Assembly (NCBI RefSeq): GCF_900115085.1
Contig: NZ_FOVF01000006.1
Span: 124,001 to 188,000, forward strand
Reading direction: 5' to 3'
DNA from: Dokdonella immobilis
GTDB lineage: Bacteria; Pseudomonadota; Gammaproteobacteria; Xanthomonadales; Rhodanobacteraceae
DNA: 64,000 nt
Below the pieces are notes generated by a model. It was not told where the DNA came from. It was given only the letters and a program-made list of their open reading frames with translations, and ran no database searches. A program made the translations under genes and the position numbers. Shown piece after piece: positions 28,278-36,991 of the stretch (position 1 is the first letter of the stretch; each line of letters starts with the position of its first letter).

Positions 28278-30332
28278 TCAGCCTGGCAGCTTGAAGTCGG
28301 CCACCGAGCGGCGCAGGTCGCCGGCGAGGTGCGCGAGGTTGCCGATCGATTCGGCGGTCTGACTGGCGCCGACCGAGGTTTGCGTGGTGATTTCCTGAAT
28401 CACGTTCATGGTGGCCGAAATGTTCGTCGCCGCGGCCGACTGCTGGCTGGCGGCGGCCGAGATGCTCTGGATGAGGTCGGCGAGATCGTGCGAGACCTTT
28501 TCGATTTCGCCCAGGGCGAGACCCGCATCCTCGGCCAGGCGCGCACCGGCCACGACCTCGGCGGTGGTCTGTTCCATCGAACTGACCGCCTCGTTGGTAT
28601 CGGACTGAATCGTCTGCACCAGCGTCTCGATTCGCTTGGTCGCGTTCGATGCGCGTTCCGCGAGGCGCTGGACTTCGTCGGCAACGACCGCGAAGCCGCG
28701 GCCCGCCTCACCGGCAGAGGCCGCCTGAATGGCCGCGTTCAACGCGAGAATGTTGGTCTGTTCGGCGATGTCGTTGATCAGTTCGACGATCGATCCGATT
28801 TCCTGCGAGGATTCACCGAGGCGCTTGATGCGCTTCGAGGTTTCCTGGATCTGGTCGCGGATCGAGTCCATGCCCTGGATCGTCTGGCGCACGATGGCCG
28901 CGCCCTTGGCGGCGATCTGCACCGAGCGCTGCGCCACCTCGGCGCTTTCCGTGGAATTCTTCGACACCTCGTCGATCGAAACCGCAATCTCGTTGATGGC
29001 TGCGGACGCGGAGGTGATCTGCTGGGCCTGGTGCTCGGCGGCTTCGGCCAGGTGCATCGCGGTCGCCTGGGTTTCCTGCGCGGCCGCTGAGACCTGCACG
29101 GCGGTCTCGTTGATGGTCGTTACCAGGGATCGCAGCGCCTCGACCGCGAAGTTGATCGAGTCCGCGATCGCCCCGGTAATGTCCTCGGTGACGGTCGCCT
29201 TCACGGTCAGGTCGCCTTCGGCCAGCGAGCCCATCTCGTCGAGCAGTCGCAGAATGGCTTCCTGGTTTCGCTGGTTCAGCTCGGCCGACATCTGGTAGCG
29301 GTTTTGCTGGTCGCGGACCAGGGTAATGCCGAGCAGGATGACGAGGACGATCGCGGCGGCAGCGGCGATGCCACCCCATAGCGGGTTCGGGAAGGTGCGC
29401 TTGGTGCCGAGCGTATCGAGGCGGTCGGCGACGTTGCGCGCCTTGAGCAGAACGCTCTGGCTGTCGGTGAAGATCGCGTCGGCGGCCTGCTTGACCACTT
29501 GCAGGCCGGTCGAGGCATCGATGATCTTGCTGACCGGCTCGTCGAGGCTCTGCCACTGCTGCTGCACGTCGACCAGGATCTGCTTGGCGTTGGGCTGGTC
29601 GATCGGGCGGATGTTGAGCGCCGGCGCGCCGTCGATCAGGCCATCCAGCACCGAGCGGTAGAGCGCGGCGTCGCGCGAGAAGCCGTCGGCCGCGGATTGC
29701 GCGTCCTCGCCACCCTGGCCGATTTCCTGGACGCGGCGGATCATGCGGTCGGCGAGCAGCATCTGGCGGGTCGAGATGTAGACCTGGCCGGCGCTGCCGT
29801 TGCGTTCGGTGAGGATGTTGACGACCTCGTTCATGCGCGAGTTGAGGACCGGCATCTTCGAACCGAACTCCTGCGAGGTCGTGGCCGTATCGAGAACCAG
29901 GCTCTTGCCGTCGAGAATCTTGGTGGCATTGGTCAGGACCGGTGCCCAGGCCGCGTTGAGGTCCTTCAGTTCTTTCTCCACGCCGGGTTCGTTCGCGTAG
30001 GAGGGCATTCCCGCGTACGGTGAGGGGTCCTTGGCGTTGCCCTTGTTCAGGTAGCCGAGGAAGGCATCGATGTCGCCGGTCGTCTTCTTCAACTCGTCGA
30101 AGGCCAGCTCGTTGCCGCCGGCGGCGTTGGCCGCGTACGTGGTCAAGGCCTGGGAGAGCACCTGCACCTGCGTGGTCAGCGAGCTCGCCTGTCGATCGTG
30201 GTTGCTCTTGATGGTCAGATAAATGAAGTCCGCCGCCGCGAAGGCGATGGCGAGCACCAGCAACACGATCAAAATGGTGTTGAGGCTGCCCGTCCGCTCG
30301 GAGCCCGAGAGTGCGCTGGAAGTTGTGCTCAT
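28278..30332 (-). CDS. pilJ: Type IV pilus methyl-accepting chemoreceptor PilJ
   Basis: Chemoreceptor feeding ChpA. The 684 residues have membrane segments at 18-40 and 318-339 around a PilJ-type periplasmic sensor (two helical repeats, with [16 protein letters not shown] and [16 protein letters not shown]). A HAMP-like stretch follows, then the signalling hairpin with its conserved tip [20 protein letters not shown] and [15 protein letters not shown]. In P. aeruginosa pilK, a CheR methyltransferase, comes next; here 244 bases without a convincing gene separate pilJ from chpA. Confidence 0.95.
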   Translation of the reverse strand: MSTTSSALSGSERTGSLNTILIVLLVLAIAFAAADFIYLTIKSNHDRQASSLTTQVQVLSQALTTYAANAAGGNELAFDELKKTTGDIDAFLGYLNKGNAKDPSPYAGMPSYANEPGVEKELKDLNAAWAPVLTNATKILDGKSLVLDTATTSQEFGSKMPVLNSRMNEVVNILTERNGSAGQVYISTRQMLLADRMIRRVQEIGQGGEDAQSAADGFSRDAALYRSVLDGLIDGAPALNIRPIDQPNAKQILVDVQQQWQSLDEPVSKIIDASTGLQVVKQAADAIFTDSQSVLLKARNVADRLDTLGTKRTFPNPLWGGIAAAAAIVLVILLGITLVRDQQNRYQMSAELNQRNQEAILRLLDEMGSLAEGDLTVKATVTEDITGAIADSINFAVEALRSLVTTINETAVQVSAAAQETQATAMHLAEAAEHQAQQITSASAAINEIAVSIDEVSKNSTESAEVAQRSVQIAAKGAAIVRQTIQGMDSIRDQIQETSKRIKRLGESSQEIGSIVELINDIAEQTNILALNAAIQAASAGEAGRGFAVVADEVQRLAERASNATKRIETLVQTIQSDTNEAVSSMEQTTAEVVAGARLAEDAGLALGEIEKVSHDLADLIQSISAAASQQSAAATNISATMNVIQEITTQTSVGASQTAESIGNLAHLAGDLRRSVADFKLPG

Positions 30333-30395
30333 CGTGTTACCTCACCCCTAAGTTACACATTGCCGGCCGGATCGATGCCCTCGACCGGTTTGCTG

Positions 30396-30950
30396 TTATG
30401 CCGATGCCTGCTGGAATTCCGCCGAGCGGACCAGCGCGGACATGCTGAACAATCCCCACAAGATGTCGCCGAGTTGAACCTTTTCGCCCACGTAGCGGCT
30501 GTAGCGCTCGTCTTCCTCGCCGAGCGCGCGGGCGCGCTGCTCGTCGGAAAAGCTGCGCTGCCCAAGCACCTCGTCGACAAGCAGGCCGACGCTGCCGCCA
30601 TGCTGGCGGACCACGAGGATGCGGGTCGAGTCGGTCATCACCGTGCGCGTACCTTCGATGTATTGGCGAAGGTCGATCACGGCGACCAGGTTGCCGCGCA
30701 CGTTGGCCACGCCGAGCATCCAGCCCTGCGTTCCCGGCACGACGGTCAGGGCCGGCATGGTCAGGATTTCGTTGACTTCCGAGATGCTGCTGACCAGATG
30801 GTGCGGGCCGACCCGGAAACCGATGCCGCGCCAGAGACCCGGCGCGTCGATCTGCTCGGGCAGGCCGGCGACGTGCGAAAGACTGCGCCGTTCGTAGTCG
30901 GCGAGAATCTCGAACGGACCGGCGGGCTGCAATTCAGGGGAAGTTGCCAT
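30396..30950 (-). CDS. pilI: CheW-like adaptor PilI
   Basis: CheW-fold adaptor coupling PilJ to ChpA. The product is 184 residues from the ATG of MATSPELQPAGPF (30950), which has GAGGCG nine bases upstream. Typical features are GIGFRVGPHHLVSSISEV, the CheW core GWMLGVANVRGNLVAVIDL and VGLLVDEVLGQRSF. It lies 10 bases after pilH and 63 bases before pilJ, as in other pilGHIJ clusters. Confidence 0.93.
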   Translation of the reverse strand: MATSPELQPAGPFEILADYERRSLSHVAGLPEQIDAPGLWRGIGFRVGPHHLVSSISEVNEILTMPALTVVPGTQGWMLGVANVRGNLVAVIDLRQYIEGTRTVMTDSTRILVVRQHGGSVGLLVDEVLGQRSFSDEQRARALGEEDERYSRYVGEKVQLGDILWGLFSMSALVRSAEFQQASA

Positions 30951-30960
30951 GCTCGTCGCC

Positions 30961-31326
30961 TCAACCCGGCAGCAGGTTGTCGATGCGTTGCAGCAGGGAC
31001 TTTGCATCCACGGGCTTGGTCAGGAAGTCCTTGGCGCCCTGGCGCAGCCCCCAGACGCGATCGGTCTCCATGGTCTTGGTGGTGACTATGAGAATCGGAA
31101 TATGTCCGGTGCCGGCGTCGCGGCTGAGGTCGCGTGTCGCCTGGAAACCGTTCATTCCCGGCATGATGACGTCCATGATGACGAGATCCGGGCGTTCGCG
31201 CTTGACTCCGGCGATGCCTTCCTCGGCACTTGCCGCGCTGCTGACACGATGACCGGCCTTTTCGAGCAGCGTGGTGAACACGCGCACGTCGGTCGGTGAA
31301 TCGTCGATGATGAAAATGTGCGCCAC
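30961..31326 (-). CDS. pilH: Twitching response regulator PilH
   Basis: Single-domain CheY-like receiver of 121 residues. The acidic pair is in IIDDSPTD (Asp8/Asp9), the phospho-acceptor is Asp52 in IMDVIMPGMNG, the switch Thr is in ILIVTTK and the Lys is 104 (LTKP). Together with PilG it receives phosphate from ChpA; in Pseudomonas PilG favours pilus extension and PilH opposes it. It is 39 bases after pilG. I separate PilH from PilG by order and by similarity of the acidic motifs. Confidence 0.93.
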   Translation of the reverse strand: MAHIFIIDDSPTDVRVFTTLLEKAGHRVSSAASAEEGIAGVKRERPDLVIMDVIMPGMNGFQATRDLSRDAGTGHIPILIVTTKTMETDRVWGLRQGAKDFLTKPVDAKSLLQRIDNLLPG

Positions 31327-31365
31327 CGCCTTACCCCTGTGAGTCGAATGGCCAAGCCAACGGAA

Positions 31366-31764
31366 TTACTTCCAGTCCACGTGGCGACGAATTGCACCGA
31401 GCAACTCCTCGCGAGTGAAAGGTTTGGTCAAATATTGTTCGGAACCGACAATTCGGCCGCGCGCCTTGTCGAACAGGCCGTCCTTCGAGGACAACATGAT
31501 GACGGGCGTTGCCTTGAACATCTGGTTGTTCTTGATCAGCGCACACGTCTGATAGCCATCCAGACGCGGCATCATGATGTCGACGAAGATGATCTGCGGC
31601 TGCTGATCGGAGATCTTGGCCAATGCCTCGAACCCGTCGGTTGCCGTGACGACGTCGCACCCTTCCTTGCGCAGCAAGGTTTCCGCAGTCCGGCGGATGG
31701 TCTTTGAGTCGTCAATGACCATGACTTTCAGGCCGCTGAAGCTGCCCTGCTTGGTCTCATCCAC
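31366..31764 (-). CDS. pilG: Twitching response regulator PilG
   Basis: Single-domain CheY-like receiver of 132 residues with an 11-residue N-terminal extension. Key residues are VIDDSKTIRRTAE at the start of the domain, Asp62 in FVDIMMPRLDG, LSSKDG and Lys114 (LTKPF). It is first of the pil-chp cluster and divergent from gshB, the arrangement known in Pseudomonas. Confidence 0.94.
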   Translation of the reverse strand: MDETKQGSFSGLKVMVIDDSKTIRRTAETLLRKEGCDVVTATDGFEALAKISDQQPQIIFVDIMMPRLDGYQTCALIKNNQMFKATPVIMLSSKDGLFDKARGRIVGSEQYLTKPFTREELLGAIRRHVDWK

Positions 31765-32087
31765 CTGTTAAGGACCCCCAACCGCTGTGCTGAATAATGA
31801 GGCACGCAAGATCCGTGCCGGCCGAGACGCTTTTCAGGAAAGAGACGAACCCGGCGCAAGCCCCTCAAAGGTCGCGCGTCGCTCCGCAAGTTCCCACACT
31901 GGTCGCTGCTTCTTAACCAATTCTTAGCTAATCTGTCAAGTTTAGCGCGTAAGTCCCAGAAAATCTTGGGAACCTGCTCGCCATTCCATCGGGAAGCCGA
32001 CCGGTCGCGTCGACGACGAGTGTAAACTAGCGCGGCATCTGCGTCGCGACCCCGCGCACAACATCGCACAGTCCCCGGAGACACCGC
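31765..32087. promoter_or_regulatory. Divergent regulatory region between pilG and gshB (323 bases)
   Basis: This is one of the lower-GC stretches of the window. For pilG, the minus strand has a perfect TTGACA (31939-31934) followed after 17 bases by TTAAGA (31916-31911), a weak -10. For gshB, TAAACT (in GTGTAAACTAGCG, about 32023-32028) is a possible -10 without a clear -35, and CGGAG lies eight bases before the gshB ATG. I see no gene in the region. Confidence 0.4.
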
Positions 32088-33062
32088 ATGGCCCGCAAAC
32101 TGGCCGTCCTGATGGACGCCATCGCCGAGATCAGGATCGCCAAGGATACGACGTTCGCCCTGCTCCTCGAAGCGCAGGCGCGTGGCTACGAGATTTCCTA
32201 CCTGACCCAGGGCGACCTCGCCCTGCGCGACGGCGCACCGTTCGCCCGGCTGGCCCGATTGCAGGTGCGCGACGATGCGCGCGACTGGTTCTCCCTGGCC
32301 GAGGCGGCGTGGCAGGACCTGCGCGATTTCGACCTGATCCTTGCGCGCAAGGATCCCCCGGTGGATGACCAGTTCATCTACGACACCCAGATCCTGCAGG
32401 TCGCCCAGGATGCGGGGGTGCTGGTGGTCAATGACCCGCGCGGCCTGCGTGACGCCAACGAGAAGCTGTTCGCCCAGCATTTTCCGCAATGCTGCGCGCC
32501 GGCCCTGGTCGCGCGCCAGGCCAGCGAACTGAAGCGTTTTGCCGCCGAGCACGGCCGTGTCGTGCTCAAGCCGCTCGACGGCATGGGCGGGCGCGGCATC
32601 TTCCTGTCCGGCCACGGCGATCCGAACCTCAATGTGATCCTCGAAACCCTCACCGCCAATGGCCGTTGCTTCGCCATGGCGCAGAAGTTCATCCCCGAGA
32701 TCAGCAGCGGCGACAAGCGCATTCTGATGATCGACGGCGAACCGGTGCCGTATGCACTGGCGCGCGTGCCGCAGGGCGACGAATTTCGCGGCAACCTAGC
32801 CGCCGGCGGCAAGGGCGTCGGCGTGCCGCTGAGCGAACGCGACCGCCGGATCGCGGCCGAGGTCGGGCCCGAGCTGAAACGCCGGGGCATGCTGTTCGTC
32901 GGCCTCGACGTGATCGGCGACTGGCTGACCGAAGTCAATGTCACCTCGCCGACCTGCCTGCGTGAGCTCGATGCCCAGTTCGGGCTTAATATTGCCGGTC
33001 AACTCTTCGACGTCATCGAATCCCGCCTGGCCAGGACCGCCCATGAAGTACGCGCGCACTGA
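32088..33062 (+). CDS. gshB: Glutathione synthetase
   Basis: ATP-grasp enzyme that adds glycine to gamma-glutamylcysteine. The 324 residues include KLAVLMDAIAEIRIAKDTTF, the pair ARKDPPVDDQFIYDTQIL, the ATP-grasp loop KPLDGMGGRGIF (about 161-172), and VNVTSPTCLRELD near the end. These match bacterial GshB. A ribosome site GGAG precedes the ATG. The gshB-pilG neighbourhood is conserved in Pseudomonas and Xanthomonas, perhaps from shared regulation rather than function. Confidence 0.96.
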   Translation: MARKLAVLMDAIAEIRIAKDTTFALLLEAQARGYEISYLTQGDLALRDGAPFARLARLQVRDDARDWFSLAEAAWQDLRDFDLILARKDPPVDDQFIYDTQILQVAQDAGVLVVNDPRGLRDANEKLFAQHFPQCCAPALVARQASELKRFAAEHGRVVLKPLDGMGGRGIFLSGHGDPNLNVILETLTANGRCFAMAQKFIPEISSGDKRILMIDGEPVPYALARVPQGDEFRGNLAAGGKGVGVPLSERDRRIAAEVGPELKRRGMLFVGLDVIGDWLTEVNVTSPTCLRELDAQFGLNIAGQLFDVIESRLARTAHEVRAH

Positions 33063-33193
33063 CATGCCCCCTGACTCCGACCGGCCTTTCGCTCGTTCCT
33101 CGACACGGTTCGCCATCCGCTCGATCATGAAGATCCGCCTGAATCCGATGACTTGCGCGGTCAGCGCGCGAATTCGCGACTAGTGCGGCTACC

Positions 33194-34057
33194 GTGAGCG
33201 ACAGCCCATCCAGCAGTGCCGCCGACCGGTTTGGCGTGACCCTGCTCTTTTCCCTGATTGCGCATGCCGTGCTCGCCCTCGGCATCACCTTCAGCGTGGC
33301 CAAGCCGGCTCCTTCGCTGCCCTCGCTGGACGTCATCCTGGTCCAGTCGGCCAGCGGCCAGGCCCCGGACAAGGCCGACTTCCTCGCCCAGGCCAGCAAT
33401 ACCGGTGGTGGCGACAGCGAGAAGGCCAGGCGTCCGACCGATCCGCTGTCGAGCCCGGTGCCGAAGCCGATTCCCGGCATTGCGCCGCGCCCGACCGAAA
33501 ATGGAGCGCCGCGACCGACCGCCCCGACCCAGCGCGAACTGCTGACCACCCGACGTGCCGATCGCAGCGTCGAGACGGCCAGGGAGACGCCCGATACCCC
33601 GGACATGCAGGCGCCCAGCGAACGCGAGATCGTCGAGCGAAAGCTCGAGATGGCGCGGCTGGCCCAGGAAATCCAGCGCGAAACCGAACAGTACGCGAAG
33701 CGCCCGAAGCGCAAGTACATCTCGGCGAACACCAAGGAGTACGCCTATGCCAGCTACATGGCGGCCTGGGTCGCCCGCATCGAGCGTATCGGCAACCTGA
33801 ACTACCCCGACGAGGCGCGCCGGCAGGAACTGCACGGTCAACTGGTCCTGACCGTCGGCCTGAACAAGGACGGTACCGTCAAGAGCATCGACATCATCCA
33901 GCCGAGCGGCCACAAGATCCTCGACGACGCGGCCATTCGCATCGTTAACCTGGCCACGCCGTTCAATCCGCTGCCGACCAAGGGCGATGTCGTCGACGAG
34001 CTATACATCACGCGCACCTGGCAGTTCCTCGAGGGCAATATCCTGCGCAACCGCTAG
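33194..34057 (+). CDS. TonB-family energy transducer (TonB3-like)
   Basis: The 287-residue product (GTG start) has a short N-terminal tail, one membrane segment (about 17-34), a Pro-rich and then charged periplasmic stretch, and a C-terminal TonB domain (YPDEARRQELHGQLVLTVGL, DGTVKSIDIIQPSGHKILDDA). TonB proteins transmit proton-motive force to outer-membrane receptors. The gshB neighbour of P. aeruginosa, TonB3, is instead needed for pilus assembly and twitching, and this gene has the same position. Whether it serves the receptor at 46.3-48.9 kb, the pilus or both cannot be told from sequence. It begins 131 bases after gshB. Confidence 0.88.
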   Translation: MSDSPSSSAADRFGVTLLFSLIAHAVLALGITFSVAKPAPSLPSLDVILVQSASGQAPDKADFLAQASNTGGGDSEKARRPTDPLSSPVPKPIPGIAPRPTENGAPRPTAPTQRELLTTRRADRSVETARETPDTPDMQAPSEREIVERKLEMARLAQEIQRETEQYAKRPKRKYISANTKEYAYASYMAAWVARIERIGNLNYPDEARRQELHGQLVLTVGLNKDGTVKSIDIIQPSGHKILDDAAIRIVNLATPFNPLPTKGDVVDELYITRTWQFLEGNILRNR

Positions 34058-34198
34058 GGAGGACCGCTTCGGCGACGACCTCGCCGGACTGACCGGTGCA
34101 AGCCCGATCGAGGAGACGATCCGGGGCCATCGGGCCTCGCGAAAGCGCGCCCGGGCGCATTCATGGTCTGGGGTACCGGCGCGCCGTACAATGGCGCC

Positions 34199-34762
34199 AT
34201 GCACGAGACCTCGACCCTGTCCAACCAGTTGCTGATCGCCATGCCCGGCCTGCGCGACCCGAACTTCGCACGTGGCGTGGCTTTGGTCTGCCAGCACGGC
34301 GAGGACGGTGCGATGGGCATCATGATCAATCGCCTGTCCGACTATCGGCTCGGCGACGTGCTGGCCCAGATGAACCTGCGTTCGGACCTGCCCGACGTAG
34401 TCGACTCGCCGGTCCTGGTCGGTGGCCCGGTCCAGCCGGAGCGTGGTTTCGTCCTGCATACGCCGCATGGCGGCTGGGACTCCTCGTTCCGCATCTCCGA
34501 CCTGATCAGCGTGACCACCTCGCGCGACATCCTCGCCGCGATCGCCGCCGGCAACGGTCCGCAGAATGCCATCGTCGCGCTCGGCTATTCGGGCTGGAGC
34601 CCGGGCCAGATCGAGCATGAAATGCGCGAGAATGCCTGGCTGACTGCACCGGTCGACAGCACGATCCTGTTCCATACCCCGCTCGACGAGCGCTGGAGGG
34701 CCTCCGCTGCCCTGGTCGGCGTCAATCTCGAACAGATTTCTCCGTATGCCGGCAATGCCTGA
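34199..34762 (+). CDS. yqgE: YqgE/AlgH family protein
   Basis: DUF179 protein of unclear molecular function; AlgH in Pseudomonas was linked to alginate control. I use the ATG at 34199 (MHETSTLSNQLLIAMPGL), giving 187 residues, the E. coli YqgE length; an ATG 36 bases upstream only adds junk. Family motifs are ARGVALVCQHGEDGAMGIMI, GGPVQPERGFVLH and ALGYSGWSPGQIEHEMREN. It is followed by ruvX 12 bases later, the usual pairing. Confidence 0.94.
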   Translation: MHETSTLSNQLLIAMPGLRDPNFARGVALVCQHGEDGAMGIMINRLSDYRLGDVLAQMNLRSDLPDVVDSPVLVGGPVQPERGFVLHTPHGGWDSSFRISDLISVTTSRDILAAIAAGNGPQNAIVALGYSGWSPGQIEHEMRENAWLTAPVDSTILFHTPLDERWRASAALVGVNLEQISPYAGNA

Positions 34763-34774
34763 GCCGGGCTCGCG

Positions 34775-35233
34775 ATGAGCCTGCCCGATTCCGCCGGCTA
34801 CGTGCTGGCATTCGATGTCGGCACGCGCATGCTCGGGGTTGCCATCGGCCATCCTCTGACCGGTACCGCGCGTGCCCTGGCCACGGTCAATGTCCATCAC
34901 GGCAAGGTCGACTGGAACCGCATCGACGGCCTGGTCAAGGAGTGGCAACCGGTCGCGTTCGTGATCGGCCTGCCGCTGGCCCTGGATGGCAGCGAACAGG
35001 CGATGACCGCCCACGCCCGTGCCTTTGGCGAGCAACTGGGCAAGCGCTATGCGCGTACCGTGCACGAATCCGATGAGCGCTTCACCTCGAAGGAGGCCGC
35101 GCGAAGGTTTGCCGCGCAGCGCGCCGAGGGTTCGGCGAAGCGCAAGCACGGCGCGGACATCGATGCGCTGGCCGCGCAGATCATCCTCGAGTCCTGGTTT
35201 TCCAGCCCCCGCAACGAAGCCACTGCGCCATGA
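34775..35233 (+). CDS. ruvX: Putative pre-16S rRNA nuclease / Holliday junction resolvase YqgF (RuvX)
   Basis: RNase H-like fold protein of 152 residues implicated in 16S rRNA 5' end processing. Catalytic-type acidic residues are in LAFDVGTRMLGVAIGHP, HESDERFTSKEA and KHGADIDALAAQIILESW; GLPLALDGSE is also conserved. The stop overlaps the pyrB ATG by four bases. In Pseudomonas pyrR lies between ruvX and pyrB; it is absent here. Confidence 0.94.
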   Translation: MSLPDSAGYVLAFDVGTRMLGVAIGHPLTGTARALATVNVHHGKVDWNRIDGLVKEWQPVAFVIGLPLALDGSEQAMTAHARAFGEQLGKRYARTVHESDERFTSKEAARRFAAQRAEGSAKRKHGADIDALAAQIILESWFSSPRNEATAP

Positions 35234-36177
35234 CCAGCCTGCAGATCGACGCCAACGGACGCCTGCGCCACCTGATCACCCTCGAAGGCCTCGGCCGCGA
35301 GCGCATCTGCGCCCTGCTCGACCGCGCCGTCGAATTGCGCGATGCCTTCGCCATGGACGCACAGGGTCCGCAACTGCTGGCCGGTCGCACCGTCGTGAAC
35401 CTGTTCTTCGAGACCTCGACACGCACCCGCTCGAGTTTCGAACTGGCCGCTCGCCGGCTCGGCGCCACGGTACTCAATTTCGACATCGCCTCGTCCTCGA
35501 CCAGCAAGGGCGAATCGCTGGAGGACACCCTGGCCACGCTCGAGGCCATGCAGGCCGACGCCTTCATCGTGCGCCATCGCGAGAACGGCATGCCCGAGCG
35601 GCTCGCCGGCTTTGCGAAAAGGGCTGCGATCCTCAACGCCGGAGACGGCAACCATGCGCATCCGACCCAGGGCCTGCTCGACGCCCTGACCATCCGCGAT
35701 CGCCATGCCGACTTCGGCGCACTCACGGTGACCATTTGCGGCGACATCCGGCATTCGCGCGTGGCCCGCTCCGATCTGCACATGCTGCGCGCGCTCGGTG
35801 CCGCGGAAATCCGGCTCTGTGGTCCGGCCGCGCTGCTTCCCGATGCCGGTGCATTTTCCGATTGCCGGATCCTCGAGGATTTCGACGAAGCGGTGGCCGG
35901 CAGCGACGTGCTGATCATGCTGCGCCTGCAGCGCGAACGCATGAGCGAGGCCCTGATCGGCGACGAAGCCGACTACTTCGCGCGTTTCGGCCTGACCGCG
36001 CAGCGACTCGCCCGGGCCCGGAATAGTGCACTGGTGATGCATCCGGGACCCATGAACCGCGGCGTCGAGATCGCCTCCGAAGTCGCCGACGGCCCGCAGT
36101 CGATGGTCCTGGCCCAGGTCGCCAATGGCGTGCCGGTGCGCATGGCGGCGCTGACCACCCTGCTCGGCGTCGATTGA
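35230..36177 (+). CDS. pyrB: Aspartate carbamoyltransferase catalytic chain
   Basis: Catalyses carbamoyl phosphate plus aspartate to carbamoyl aspartate, the committed pyrimidine step. The 315 residues carry the carbamoyl-phosphate site FFETSTRTRSSFELAARRLG, NAGDGNHAHPTQGLLDAL, SRVARSD, and the C-terminal VMHPGPMNRGVEI. No regulatory chain (pyrI), pyrR or inactive dihydroorotase follows, so the holoenzyme type cannot be inferred here. The stop abuts the stop of the convergent methyltransferase gene with no spacer. Confidence 0.96.
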   Translation: MTSLQIDANGRLRHLITLEGLGRERICALLDRAVELRDAFAMDAQGPQLLAGRTVVNLFFETSTRTRSSFELAARRLGATVLNFDIASSSTSKGESLEDTLATLEAMQADAFIVRHRENGMPERLAGFAKRAAILNAGDGNHAHPTQGLLDALTIRDRHADFGALTVTICGDIRHSRVARSDLHMLRALGAAEIRLCGPAALLPDAGAFSDCRILEDFDEAVAGSDVLIMLRLQRERMSEALIGDEADYFARFGLTAQRLARARNSALVMHPGPMNRGVEIASEVADGPQSMVLAQVANGVPVRMAALTTLLGVD

Positions 36178-36960
36178 TCAGTCGGCGCGGATGTTCGCCG
36201 CGTCCTCGCGGGTCAGGTACCAGCGCCGGCTGGACCAGCCCGCTCCGGCGGCACCATCGTCGATCGCGGCGAGCAGGCGCACGCCGGGATCCCGTGCCAG
36301 CAGGTCGCGCAGGCGCGACTCCTCCAGCACATGCATCTCGAACACCGCCTGGCGACGCCAGGCGAGACGCCGCAGCGGATTGAGCCAGCGGTTCGGCATC
36401 AACGCAAACAGGCGTCCGCGCCAACTGCGGTCGGTGCCGGCGACGAACTGGAAGGCGGCCACGCCGCCCGGCGTGAGCACGCGCAGGAATTCGGCGACGT
36501 AACCGAACGCCAGGTCCGCCGGAATATGCTGCAGGGTGATGCACGAATAGACCAGGTCTATGCTGGCATCGGCGACCGCATCGAGCCGCGCCGACCGGTT
36601 CTCGATGAAACGCAGGTTGCCGAGGTCTGCATTCAGGCTGCGCGCCTTGGCGATCATGCTTGGCGAGACGTCGATGCCGATGGCCTCGCCGAAGTGCGCG
36701 GCGAGCGCGCGCGTCAGGCGGCCGGCACCACAGCCGAAATCGAGCGCGCTGCGCCGCTGTTGCGGGAGATTCCAGCCGGCAAGCAGGGCCAACTGGCCGT
36801 CGATCTCGGTCCGCCCGGTGACCAGGAACTCCTCGACGTCCCAGCGCCCACCGCGCTTGTCGGCACGCGAGAGTACCGCCCACAGCGGATCGTCCTGGCC
36901 GAGCACGGCCCAGACCCTGCGCAACCGCTCGAGTTGCGCATGTTCGGTTTCGCCGGACAT
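36178..36960 (-). CDS. Class I SAM-dependent methyltransferase
   Basis: The 260-residue product has SAM motif I ALDFGCGAGRLTRALAAHFG (about 72-91), GIDVSPSMIAKARSLN after strand two, and SIDLVYSCITLQHIPADLA, which resembles UbiE/COQ5-like small-molecule methyltransferases. No substrate is evident. It follows pilU by 31 bases on the same strand and is likely co-transcribed; a pilus role is only a guess from position. Confidence 0.85.
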   Translation of the reverse strand: MSGETEHAQLERLRRVWAVLGQDDPLWAVLSRADKRGGRWDVEEFLVTGRTEIDGQLALLAGWNLPQQRRSALDFGCGAGRLTRALAAHFGEAIGIDVSPSMIAKARSLNADLGNLRFIENRSARLDAVADASIDLVYSCITLQHIPADLAFGYVAEFLRVLTPGGVAAFQFVAGTDRSWRGRLFALMPNRWLNPLRRLAWRRQAVFEMHVLEESRLRDLLARDPGVRLLAAIDDGAAGAGWSSRRWYLTREDAANIRAD

Positions 36961-36991
36961 CAGGCGGCGCGCCGCGACGCGGACGCGCGCG

